From Salvelinus alpinus (taxonomy: Eukaryota > Chordata > Actinopteri > Salmoniformes > Salmonidae), in assembly GCF_045679555.1 (NCBI RefSeq), contig NC_092110.1, positions 4,045,390 through 4,109,389 of the forward strand: a DNA stretch of 64,000 bases, given 5' to 3'. The notes below the pieces were generated by a model. It was not told the DNA's origin. It worked only from the letters and a program-made list of their open reading frames with translations, and made no database searches. A program made the translations under genes and the position numbers. Shown one piece after another: positions 49,102-59,067 of the stretch. Every line of letters starts with the position of its first letter. Position 1 is the stretch's first letter.

Positions 49102-50431
49102 CTAACTAAAATAATTCAACACATATTGGTCCCTCAGCAGCCGACCACTGTCGTCATCAGGGAAGATTGCCGGATTGTCCCAGTCCATGGCTGGTGGCAC
49201 TCTGGGGGCCCTCTCCTTCCTCAGGCAGGCCACATTGTGGAGGACAGCACAAGCCACAGTAATATCACATGCCCTAACAGGGCTGACCCTTAATTTGTGA
49301 AGGCAGTGAAAGCGTGCCTTCAGGAGGCCAAAGGTCATTTCAACTCTGGCCCTGGTCCTGGCATGGGCATGGTTGTAGGCCTGCTGTGCTTCCTGGGGGT
49401 CTGTGAAAGGTGTCAGGAGAAAAGGCTGGCAGCCATACCCCCTGTCTCCCAGCAACACACCAGAGAATTCACCTGTCAACACAAAATCTCATCATTACTA
49501 CCTCATAAACACAGTGATATTCTTGACACAGCCATGATGGTTATAAATAGGGGTTGTGTGGCTTACCTTGTGATAGGCACTGATAGATTTCAGAGGCCCG
49601 AAAGATTCTGGAGTCATGGACTGAGCCAGGCCATTTTGCCACAACATTGCTGATCACACAGTCAGCATTGCAGACCATCTGAAATCATAAGATGAGGAAT
49701 ATTACACCAATCAATGCACATCACTGGCAATGCAGAGTGTTCGTCAATGGACAATATCAAAAAGTTATGTTCACCTGAACATTAATGCTGTGAAAGGATT
49801 TCCTATTCACAAAATCGGCCTCATGGGCACCTGAGGGGGCTTTTATCCTTATGTGTGTGCAGTCCACTGCACCAATGACATTGGGGAAACCTGTCACACA
49901 AAGTAATGAGTATCCTACTATGTGTTAACAGTTGTCCTGTAATTTGTAGATCCTCTTACCTGCAATCCTATAGAACTCCTCTTTGATGTCACAGAGTCTT
50001 CTGTGGCCAGGGAAGGAGATGAAGACATCTGCTAATGCTTTGATAGCCAGACACACACTCCTTATTGTGCGGCAAATTGTGGCCTTGTTCAGCTGTTCTG
50101 CATCCCCCACTGAGTACAGGAAGGCTCCACTAGCAAAAAAGCGCAAGGCCACACAAACCATTTGCTCCACACTCAGTGCATGGCTCCGTGCAGTGCGGTG
50201 CTTAATCCTGGGACCCAGTAGTCTGCATAGATACCTGATGCCATCTGCAGAAAACCTGTATCTTTCATATAGATGGTCATCAGGGAAGGCCAGTGGGTCC
50301 AACCGGTCCCTGAAGACCCTTTCTCGCCTGAAGGCTCTCCTCAGCACAAGTGCTTCTTCATCCACCACATCTCGCACGAATGGGCATGCCATTGTCAGAG
50401 CAGAAAGGAACACACAATTTTGGGCCTTCAT
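49102..50431 (-). CDS. HARBI1-like Harbinger transposase, intact, 4 exons
   Basis: DDE nuclease that cuts and joins Harbinger ends; in this superfamily it needs the Myb-like partner for nuclear import and end recognition. Exons (minus): 50431-49960, 49890-49775, 49678-49567, 49472-49102; 1,071 nt, 356 aa, all joins in phase. The start is taken as the ATG at 50,431 ([20 protein letters not shown]); the next ATG ([14 protein letters not shown]) is an alternative. A helix-turn-helix-like region is near [20 protein letters not shown]. Catalytic candidates: D in [18 protein letters not shown] in [19 protein letters not shown] in [15 protein letters not shown]. It ends QYVLNYFS. Family length (HARBI1 about 350 aa) agrees. 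It looks able to encode a full protein. Confidence 0.92.
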
Positions 50432-50612
50432 ATAGGCTAGTGGCCACACCTGGTGCTGGGGGGGTGGGCAAAAGAGGGCGATGCCTTATAACGATGACTT
50501 GGTTGTACTGATTGCTGGGAAAATAAAAAAAACCTTAGAAAGATGCCACCGTCCTGTGTGCTCACAATAAGAGCTCATATGTCATGGCTCACTTGACTTT
50601 ACGAGAATATAC

Positions 50613-51752
50613 CTAATTTTTATTTTGAGCTGTGTCATCTTCTTGGAGCTGGGGGAGGAAAGAAAAATAATGATTAATACATTTGTGTTACAGTTAGCAT
50701 ACAGTGTACATTGAAGGCATGTCTCACCTCCCTCTCAAGTTTTTTTATTTCAAGGTCCAGTTTCCTAATTGTCCTCTTTTTTATTTCGGACTCCAGTGCA
50801 AGATTTTCCATCTTTTTCTTCTTGTACTGAATGTCTATGTCTGCCAGTTCTATTTGGCGCCGGAGGTGGTTGCCATACAACTTTCTGATAGCTTGTGAGC
50901 TCTGTGAACACAATACAATTAGCGCAGCTGGAATTTGGCAGGATGTGGTATCCTTTTATTAATACGCACTATGTTGCCAGGCTGGTTTTCCCACTGTATA
51001 GCATCTGGGTCCTGTAAAAGAAATTAGATTTTTTGATTTTGATGAGGACTCCTCACCATTGTAGAGTAAATAGTACTTTCACAGTCTTAACATGATACCT
51101 CATGCCTTCTGGAATCCAGAGAGATGGTCTCCTCCTCATCATCGTCTCCATCATGTGCTGTTGCTGCTGCACTGGGGCCTTCACCCTATCACATTTAATC
51201 GGATTCATATTGAAGCTAGTAGACAAGACATGCCAGGCCTACAGTATGCCTTTGATGGAGTACTCACTGGATCAGCATCGTCTGGTGCTTGTGCTGGTGG
51301 CTCTAACAGGAACACAGTGCTGCCAGACACTGCAAGGCAATAGGTAAACCAAAGTCAGACAGTCCAAATTGATTCAATATGAATGTGGTTGTATCCCATG
51401 TAGAGATGGAAGGACATACCTTGAATGAAGCGGGTGGCATCTTGGGAGGAACCTATGCTCGTCTCTTTCCCCCCAGGGATCCCCTCTAAGACGGGCCTGC
51501 CTTTATTTAGCTCCAAGGCCATGTCCTCTGCTGGGGTAAGGTCAGCCTTTGGTGACCCACCACCCGTGCCTTGTCTGTGGGTATTCTTTTTCACTGCTAA
51601 AACAGTACAGACAATGTGTGAGCAGGCACCTTCTGGGTACAATATATGCTTGTGCTTTGTTAAATATTAGTCAGGGACCATACCATTCTGCAGAATGTTC
51701 TTGTATTTGATTTTGACCTGCTGCCATGTCCGTTTTGGCCCGTTCATGTTTA

Positions 51753-51783
<31 letters not shown>

Positions 51784-52203
51784 TTTAATGGAGTCACACT
51801 GCAAAAAATTACTTGGTATTTTTGTCTTGTTTTCAGTAAAAATATCAAAAAATTTATCATAGCTTTATACAGTGTGATGGAGTTACTTTACACAATTTCA
51901 CTCATATCTGCAGTGCATTTCAATTAAAAATTTAACCGTTTCATAATTACAGTACAACTGCATTTTTGGAGATGTGAATTAAATATTTGAATTGTAATTG
52001 TGATGTTTCAGCGGAGCGGTGAGTGTGTAATTGTGCACTACTTACGCATTCAGGCGGTCTGCAATACTTTGCCACGCTTTTTCTCTTTGCTTTATCACTG
52101 TGGCGGTGTTGCCTTTCTTCTTAATTATATCTTTTACCTCCTCGTATGCCTCCATGAGGATTTGTGCTTCCGACGGGGAAAAGTACGCGGCTCTAGTTGC
52201 CAT
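50613..52203 (-). CDS. Harbinger Myb/SANT-like accessory protein, intact, 8 exons
   Basis: Harbinger elements carry a second gene for a trihelix/Myb-like DNA-binding protein that brings the transposase to the nucleus and to the element ends. Exons (minus): 52203-52046, 51754-51684, 51596-51420, 51329-51268, 51185-51099, 51011-50970, 50901-50728, 50648-50613; 807 nt, 268 aa, phase kept. The N-terminal domain reads MATRAAYFSPSEAQILMEAY, then KQREKAWQSIADRLNA and KRTWQQVKIKYKNIL, the tryptophan-spaced SANT helices. An acidic middle (DGDDDEEETISLDS) leads to a basic coiled-coil (LYGNHLRRQIELADIDIQYK, IRKLDLEIKKLERE). It lies 181 bp upstream of the transposase gene in the same direction. Exon boundaries rest on splice signals only. 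Confidence 0.88.
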
Positions 52204-52429
52204 GGTAAATCAGTTAATCTGTGATCTGTGGCGGGGTCTATTTGAGTGAGCCGTGAGCGCGCACCTATCCAGGATTGGTTTCACCTGGCTTAATGAATCC
52301 GTGTCTGCTCATCCTGGCTTGGTCTTTGTGCAACCAATTAAGCCTGGACGCACATGTTTTGGCTTCATTGAGCTCAGCTGAGTCATTTATCCCGGATGTC
52401 TTAATTCTACTTTTGTGCAACAGGCCCCA

Positions 52430-52461
52430 GGGGTAAGGTCACCAAAGGCTGACCTTACCCC
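52430..52461. repeat. Perfect 12-bp hairpin at the Harbinger palindrome junction
   Basis: GGGGTAAGGTCA (52,430-52,441), loop CCAAAGGC, then TGACCTTACCCC (52,450-52,461). In copy 1 the matching place (about 51,533-51,560) has only the one arm; the other side reads TGACCCACCACC. The extra arm is therefore unique to the truncation point of copy 2. Confidence 0.9.
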
Positions 52462-53381
52462 AGCAGAGGACATGGCCTTGGAGCTAAATAAAGGCAGGCC
52501 CGTCTTAGAGGGGATCCCTGGGGGGAAAGAGACGAGCATAGGTTCCTCCCAAGATGCCACCCGCTTCATTCAAGGTATGTCCTTCCATCTCTACATGGGA
52601 TACAACCACATTCATATTGAATCAATTTGGACTGTCTGACTTTGGTTTACCTATTGCCTTGCAGTGTCTGGCAGCACTGTGTTCCTGTTAGAGCCACCAG
52701 CACAAGCACCAGACGATGCTGATCCAGTGAGTACTCCATCAAAGGCATACTGTAGGCCTGGCATGTCTTGTCTACTAGCTTCAATATGAATCCGATTAAA
52801 TGTGATAGGGTGAAGGCCCCAGTGCAGCAGCAACAGCACATGATGGAGACGATGATGAGGAGGAGACCATCTCTCTGGATTCCAGAAGGCATGAGGTATC
52901 ATGTTAAGACTGTGAAAGTACTATTTACTCTACAATGGTGAGGAGTCCTCATCAAAATCAAAAAATCGAATTTATTTTACAGGACCCAGATGCTATACAG
53001 TGGGAAAACCAGCCTGGCAACATAGTGCGTATTAATAAAAGGACACCACATCCTGCCAAATTCCAGCTGCGCTAATTGTATTGTGTTCACAGAGCTCACA
53101 AGCTATCAGAAAGTTGTATGGCAACCACCTCCGGCGCCAAATAGAACTGGCAGACATAGACATTCAGTACAAGAAGAAAAAGATGGAAAATCTTGCACTG
53201 GAGTCCGAAATAAAAAAGAGGACAATTAGGAAACTGGACCTTGAAATAAAAAAACTTGAGAGGGAGGTGAGATATGCCTTCAATGTACACTGTATGCTAA
53301 CTGTAACACAAATGTATTATTCATTATTTTTCTTTCCTCCCCCAGCTCCAAGAAGATGACACAGCTCAAAATAAAAATTAG
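52442..53381 (+). pseudogene. Truncated Myb/SANT-like gene of Harbinger copy 2
   Basis: Keeps exons 3 (partial) to 8 of the copy 1 accessory gene: SPKADLTPAEDMALELNKGR, then the acidic and coiled-coil exons (53,092-53,265) and the final LQEDDTAQNKN exon ending at 53,381. The first two exons, with the DNA-binding domain and the start codon, are missing. Confidence 0.85.
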
Positions 53382-53562
53382 GTATATTCTCGTAAAGTCA
53401 AGTGAGCCATGACATATGAGCTCTTATTGTGAGCACACAGGACGGTGGCATCTTTCTAAGTTTTTTTTTATTTTCCCAGCAATCAGTACAACCAAGTCAT
53501 CGTTATAAGGCATCGCCCTCTTTTGCCCACCCCCCCAGCACCAGGTGTGGCCACTAGCCTAT

Positions 53563-54886
53563 ATGAAGGCCCAAAATTGTGTGTTCCTTTCTGCTCTGAC
53601 AATGGCATGCCCATTCGTGCGAGATGTGGTGGATGAAGAAGCACTTGTGCTGAGGAGAGCCTTCAGGCGAGAAAGGGTCTTCAGGGACCGGTTGGACCCA
53701 CTGGCCTTCCCTGATGACCATCTATATGAAAGATACAGGTTTTCTGCAGATGGCATCAGGTATCTATGCAGACTACTGGGTCCCAGGATTAAGCACCGCA
53801 CTGCACGGAGCCATGCACTGAGTGTGGAGCAAATGGTTTGTGTGGCCTTGCGCTTTTTTGCTAGTGGAGCCTTCCTGTACTCAGTGGGGGATGCAGAACA
53901 GCTGAACAAGGCCACAATTTGCCGCACAATAAGGAGTGTGTGTCTGGCTATCAAAGCATTAGCAGATGTCTTCATCTCCTTCCCTGGCCACAGAAGACTC
54001 TGTGACATCAAAGAGAAGTTCTATAGGATTGCAGGTAAGAGGATCTACAAATTACAGGACAACTGTTAACACATAGTAGGATACTCATTACTTTGTGTGA
54101 CAGGTTTCCCCAATGTCATTGGTGCAGTGGACTGCACACACATAAGGATAAAAGCCCCCTCAGGTGCCCATGAGGCCGATTTTGTGAATAGGAAATCCTT
54201 TCACAGCATTAATGTTCAGGTGAACATAACTTTTTGATATTGTCCATTGACGAACACTCTGCATTGCCAGTGATGTGCATTGATTGGTGTAATATTCCTC
54301 ATCTTATGATTTCAGATGGTCTGCAATGCTGACTGTGTGATCAGCAATGTTGTGGCAAAATGGCCTGGCTCAGTCCATGACTCCAGAATCTTTCGGGCCT
54401 CTGAAATCTATCAGTGCCTATCACAAGGTAAGCCACACAACCCCTATTTATAACCATCATGGCTGTGTCAAGAATATCACTGTGTTTATGAGGTAGTAAT
54501 GATGAGATTTTGTGTTGACAGGTGAATTCTCTGGTGTGTTGCTGGGAGACAGGGGGTATGGCTGCCAGCCTTTTCTCCTGACACCTTTCACAGACCCCCA
54601 GGAAGCACAGCAGGCCTACAACCATGCCCATGCCAGGACCAGGGCCAGAGTTGAAATGACCTTTGGCCTCCTGAAGGCACGCTTTCACTGCCTTCACAAA
54701 TTAAGGGTCAGCCCTGTTAGGGCATGTGATATTACTGTGGCTTGTGCTGTCCTCCACAATGTGGCCTGCCTGAGGAAGGAGAGGGCCCCCAGAGTGCCAC
54801 CAGCCATGGACTGGGACAATCCGGCAATCTTCCCTGATGACGAGTGGTCGGCTGCTGAGGGACCAATATGTGTTGAATTATTTTAG
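53563..54886 (+). pseudogene. Harbinger copy 2 transposase with C-terminal frameshift
   Basis: Same four exons as copy 1: 53563-54034, 54104-54219, 54316-54427, 54522-54886. All catalytic motifs are present ([25 protein letters not shown]). One amino-acid difference is visible in exon 1 (DIKEKFYR versus DIKEEFYR). Near the end a 2-base loss changes [18 protein letters not shown] to [16 protein letters not shown], so the last residues are altered but the catalytic core is whole. It could still make a near-complete protein, but lacks its Myb partner in cis. Confidence 0.85.
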
Positions 54887-56872
54887 TTAGTATGTGTGCT
54901 TTCAATTTTGGTTAAATATGTCCTGCGGTGGCAGAGGAATTTGGGTTTTTTTGGGTTCGTTTTTTGACGAATTTGGCCTCTTATGATGTTTGTGCGGTAT
55001 ACTGTGTGTAATACAAGGCTGCAGGGAGGCTACTGCATCCATTCATTTGTCTGTTCAGTTGATGTGTATGGATTTGTCCTGCATTTATTTTAGTGTGCAG
55101 ACATGCAGGGTGTGTTATATACAGACCTTTGAATGTGTATGTATCATTTTGTATAATATGCTTGGATTCTGTGCTTTCCGTCTTGTAGAGTCACTGTGAC
55201 TTCAGTTTCGAAAGGAGCTGATGGTTTACCTGCTTTGTTTTGTCCTTATTCAATAAAGGAACATAATGTTACACATTGTGTTTTTATATTCATATGGAAT
55301 GTGTATTTGTTTATATGACAGAGTACTAGGGCCACACTGAAGAAAAAGGATAAAGTCATAAATTTATGAGGCTGGTTCTTTCTGCAGAAAAGCTACATAT
55401 TGTTTTTACAGTTTTGATACTTATGACAATGTGATACTTAATATTCTGGCACATCAGCATGTCTTTGTTTATGAAACCATACTGAAGTACAATTTCACGA
55501 AATGCCCCACATCTGTCATTTTAACAACTGTCCTCCTTTAAAACAACTGGTTACAATATTATGACTTGTGTTTTTTTCCCCTCTGTGGCCATAATATTCT
55601 ATCATTTTATATATAGCCTTATAGTCTATGGGAAACTGTAAATTATCTAATGATAGCAACATCATCTAAAAATCATTTTTTATCCAAAATCATTGAAATT
55701 AATGATCACAAACGTTTAAATAATAACAGTGGGTCTAGTTATATGTGATAACAATGTATAGTGAGCAGTGAAATAACTATTGGTTTCCATTTGTGGTGAC
55801 TGCTGACTGACATTAGGGATGAGATTAAATAGATCCTGGAATTTAGCCTGGTCTGGAGCAGGCTAGCTCCACAGAATAAATCTCCATGGTAATTTATACC
55901 ATAACATATCCTCCTGCCCCCTATCCATCTTTAGTGCAACCGGATTACGGATCAATTGAGCCAGGATCACCAAGATATCCTGGCTTAATCCCTTATCCTA
56001 GTTTTGTGCAACAGGCCCCAGGAGCAGCTGCTGCACCTGTGGGTTGGCTCTGAAAGCTCTGCTGAGCTCCCCTGCTCCCCTTCTGGCTGCATCTGCTATA
56101 ACACCACTGCCTGAGCTATCTACACAGCAACCCAATAGAGCGAGAATTTTCATAATTGATAATGATGTTGATGGGGGCAGCGGTAGCCTCAAAGTTAGAA
56201 GGTAGCCAGTAACTGGAGGGTTGCTGGTTTGAATCCCAGGCTCGACAAAAAATCTGTCAGGATTCTAAATATTATATGATGGTGATTAAAATCGATGTTC
56301 TTTGTTCCCGTGTTAACTGCCAGTAGTCATTGTGTTTCTTTCCAGGAGAGCCTGGTGAATGAGGGCCTAGTACAGATAAGGCAGCTGCTCCCTGTCACAG
56401 ATCTAGTTTGATCATCATGAACCACAGTGTTGTTACCATCACCAACTTCAGCGACCCCAGCGAGGGGCAGCAGGTAATAACTGCATGGCCATTACATTGC
56501 TTAATTCGAGCTGGTCTGCTAAAGGGAGTTGGACTGTAGATGTGGTTTCCATCTAAATGTTTGTCACATGTTCATGATTTAAAAGGCTCACTTATTTATC
56601 AGTTTAGTATCCCTATGGTCCTTTGATAAGGATATAGAGATACCGACCTGGTCATGTGATGTTATTATTGTAAAAAATAATGTCAATCATACAAATGTAG
56701 CTGATATTGGGAGCCATGCACTGTCATTAAAACCTTTGTTGTGTTGTCTAGGCCTTGATGGACAGTGAGTGTGTAACAGGACTTCTCGAGGCCCTTGTGA
56801 CCTGTTCTGTGTGTTACTTCCTGTTTGTATCATCTGACCAGCTGGGGTGAGAGGCTTGGGGTCAATTCCATT

Positions 56873-57028
56873 TCATTTACATTTAAGTCATTTAGCAGAC
56901 GCTCTTATCCAGAGCGACTTACAAATTGGAAAGTTCATACATATTCATCCTGGTCCCCCCGTGGGGAATGAACCCACAACCCTGGCGTTGCAAGCGCCAT
57001 GCTCTACCAACTGAGCCACACGGGACCA
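56873..57028 (-). mobile_element. Second type of tRNA-derived SINE
   Basis: Minus strand: GTGTGGCTCAGTTGGTAGAG (A-box like), AACGCCAGGGTTGTGGGTTC (B-box region), then the body GTCGCTCTGGATAAGAGCGT and CTGCTAAATGACTTAAATG, a widespread fish SINE 3' part. It sits directly beside the other SINE type at 57,035. The tRNA-like head is a SINE promoter, not a working tRNA gene. Confidence 0.85.
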
Positions 57029-57034
57029 TTTCAG

Positions 57035-57240
57035 TTTATTTCACTAGTCAAGTCAGTTAAGAACAAATTCTTATTTACAATGACAGCCTACACTGGCCAA
57101 ACCCGGACAACGCTGGGCCAATTGGGACTCCCAATCACGGCCGGTTGTGATACAGCCTGGAATCAAACCAGGGTGTCTGTAGTGACGCCTCTAGCACTGA
57201 GATGCGGTGCCTTAGACCACTGCGCCACACAGGAACCCAG
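57035..57240 (-). mobile_element. tRNA-derived SINE adjacent to the previous one
   Basis: Read on minus: GGGTTCCTGTGTGGCGCAGT head, TACAGACACCCTGGTTTGAT region, and the 3' tail TTCTTAACTGACTTGACTAG shared with the copies at 15,640, 18,888 and 47,538. Confidence 0.85.
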
Positions 57241-58079
57241 TTAATTCAGCAATAAACTGAAATTCCAAATGCTATTTTTGTCAATTCTTTTCACTCACTT
57301 CGATCGCATTTGGCCACCAAAATGACCCCTGAAGACGTTTCAAATGTGAAAATGCAGCACTGTCCTATAGGTCTGCTTCCATTATCAGCAAACTAGTGAT
57401 GAACGGTAACATGCATATTATTTTGTTTGTTTTCTAGTTCCTTGATTTGATCTGTGACTGGTAGTGTATTTCTAGCAATAATACATATATTTTCAAATGC
57501 TATACTGTAAGCCAGGCTGTTCCATTTGTGCTCTTCCATGTATTTGTCTTGTCGCTCGTATATCATACAGACCATGTCATCCAACTACCGACACCACGCT
57601 ACGATCTCAGAAAATATACTGATGTACCTCAAGAATCAGGAAGTGAGATTCCAGCAGCTGGGCATTATGCAACCTCAAGAAAGGTTGGTCATGGTTTTGT
57701 AACAAGTTTTCCAATCACGCTGTCTATGCCTAAAATAGCACATTTCTGTAGTTAATATCTCAGTCAATAGCATTACGTTCTAGTAATTTCTCCTGAGCAA
57801 GTTAGTACTATTGGATTAACATAAGGGCAGGTACATGAAGTTATAGAGAAAAGGTGCGTTATGTCATGTTATTCTTCAGACTGAGAGGTGTCCGTGGTGA
57901 TGAGTGGTAGTGCGCTGGACGAGCAGCTAAAGAGGGTGCATGCACAGACGGCGCAGACAAGAGTTAGATCATTCAGAAGCCTCCGTCCTCCTGACCTGTC
58001 CACCGGAGCCCCCTCTGCCTCAGGAGACAGACTGAGATGTGGGACATGCGTATCACTGTTTGTACTGACTTGCCATTAA

Positions 58080-59067
58080 CTTTGAACATGACAATGATTG
58101 CTGCGGCATGTCATGATTATGATGGGGTGTGTTATTTTTGAGTGTTTACACTGGTGTGCTCTGAGGGTTTCCAGCCATATCGCACTGGTGAATATATTTT
58201 ATACAGAATTCAAAAGCTTTGCATCAGCGCATTTCTTTATTTGTTCTTACATTTGAATAAACAGGCTTACATTTGACACTTTTTATAATTTGTTTTCTAA
58301 AATGATTGCACAATTTCCACGAAGGGGACTGCCAAAAAACTTTGCAAGTGGTCAACCACAAGTGAGTATAGTACTATAAACCACACATGTACTGTAACTA
58401 TTCTGAAAATAAGTTCCATAGCAGATTTTTTTCAATTATATTCCACAAAAATAGGGAAAGTCAGACAAAGTGGTCTTTATTTGAACTCCAAACTAAAGCT
58501 TTTATTCTGAGACTAGTACACAACACACAAACTATCCTACTATCTGCAAGGCAAAGTGCTCAAATAGCAGCACAGTTAGTCAACGCTTAGGGAATAAGCT
58601 AAAGCACATGACTAAAAACATCAGTCATGATTTGTGAAACAGGGAGAGAATACATCATTTCACAATCGATTGCCGACTCCCACCGAAGCGAACTCATTTT
58701 TTATCACAGTTTAAATCTACAGCGATGCGGCCTGAGCTCTCATTTAGACTAGATAAGACAGTCATTGCAGAAACACTGAACAAACAAGCTCCCATGTCTC
58801 GTGTTGTAGATAGTGATACCACATGCAGCTCGTGCCACTTTGGATTAAAGAGAAACGTGACCAAATGGTGGTGATCGACTCCGAGATAGGAAAGTCTTCC
58901 AGGGAAAAGGAGTGTGTGTTGGTTTCACATCACATGCGCTCTCTCAAAGTGCAGGGCAGGAAAAAGGCTGCAGTTATTCTTTTCTTTGTTGATGGAAAGG
59001 AAAAACCACCACAGCTGTGGAAAGATTCTTGGATGGGTTTGTCTTCCCTCTCTGATCTGTACGACAC
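58080..59067. other. Intergenic DNA and probable MAP7 3' UTR
   Basis: The armadillo gene (+) and MAP7 (-) are tail to tail here. The open frame 58823-59107 (+) overlaps the MAP7 last exon and UTR on the opposite strand and has no homology. TTTATT stretches (AATAAA on minus) near 58,235 and 58,500 could serve as MAP7 polyadenylation signals. Confidence 0.45.

Larger units (their letters stand above)
47974..52427 (-). mobile_element. Complete PIF/Harbinger transposon, two intact genes (copy 1)
   Basis: 4,454 bp with terminal inverted repeats starting GGGCCTGTTGCACAAAA at both ends and a 3-bp target duplication CAG (47,971-47,973 and 52,428-52,430), as expected for Harbinger. Both genes lie on the minus strand: a Myb/SANT-like DNA-binding protein (52,203-50,613), then a HARBI1-like transposase (50,431-49,102). 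No stops or shifts are seen in either. Subterminal DNA at both ends repeats motifs such as TAAGCCAGGAT, ATCCTGGCT and CCTGGCTTAAT, likely protein-binding sites. A (CA)n run lies in the intron at about 51,757-51,782. It is inserted in an intron of the armadillo gene, in reverse orientation. Confidence 0.93.
52431..56018 (+). mobile_element. Inverted, 5'-truncated Harbinger copy 2
   Basis: A nearly identical copy of the element at 47,974-51,552 in reverse complement, lacking the first ~890 bp (TIR and first two exons of the Myb gene). It keeps the other TIR, ending TTTTGTGCAACAGGCCC at 56,018, again followed by CAG. Several predicted proteins are letter-for-letter the same as in copy 1, so the two copies diverged very recently or are homogenised. 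It directly abuts the CAG target duplication of copy 1. Confidence 0.92.
45389..58079 (+). pseudogene. Armadillo-repeat gene, apparently degraded and split by transposons
   Basis: Several GT-AG bounded segments encode armadillo-like helices in order: 45389-45511 (SVDWGIPLLGLAKRYDPQIL, NNAVWALLNLTLS), 46650-46732 (GAIPVLTLQSSTYEVQ), 46943-47068 ([20 protein letters not shown]), 47794-47839 (NASQACKCLRILSVN), 56346-56473 (ESLVNEGLVQIRQLL; MNHSVVTITNFSDPS), 56752-56846 (ALMDSECVTGLLEALVTC), 57571-57683 (HHATISENILMYLKNQEVRF), and 57880 onward (LDEQLKRVHAQTAQT). Segment 2 needs a frameshift between DECYVKR and GAIPVL. Segment 5 has a stop inside its first frame. The joins into segments 5 and 8 do not keep phase. 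An 8-kb Harbinger block lies between segments 4 and 5. I do not recognise the ortholog. Missing exons or sequence errors could also explain the breaks. Confidence 0.5.

Noticed and set aside
49297-50435. Plus-strand frames opposite the Harbinger transposase (for example the 118- and 150-codon frames)
   Set aside because: Antisense shadows; the minus-strand exons carry the catalytic motifs and splice signals.
47974-56018. Whole Harbinger palindrome as a pure assembly artefact
   Set aside because: The arms differ at several bases, copy 2 has its own truncation point with a unique hairpin, and both outer flanks join clean CAG triplets. An artefact remains possible and is listed as a check.
56873-57028. 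tRNA-like A and B boxes
   Set aside because: They belong to a SINE head followed by a SINE body; no tRNA cloverleaf can be completed.
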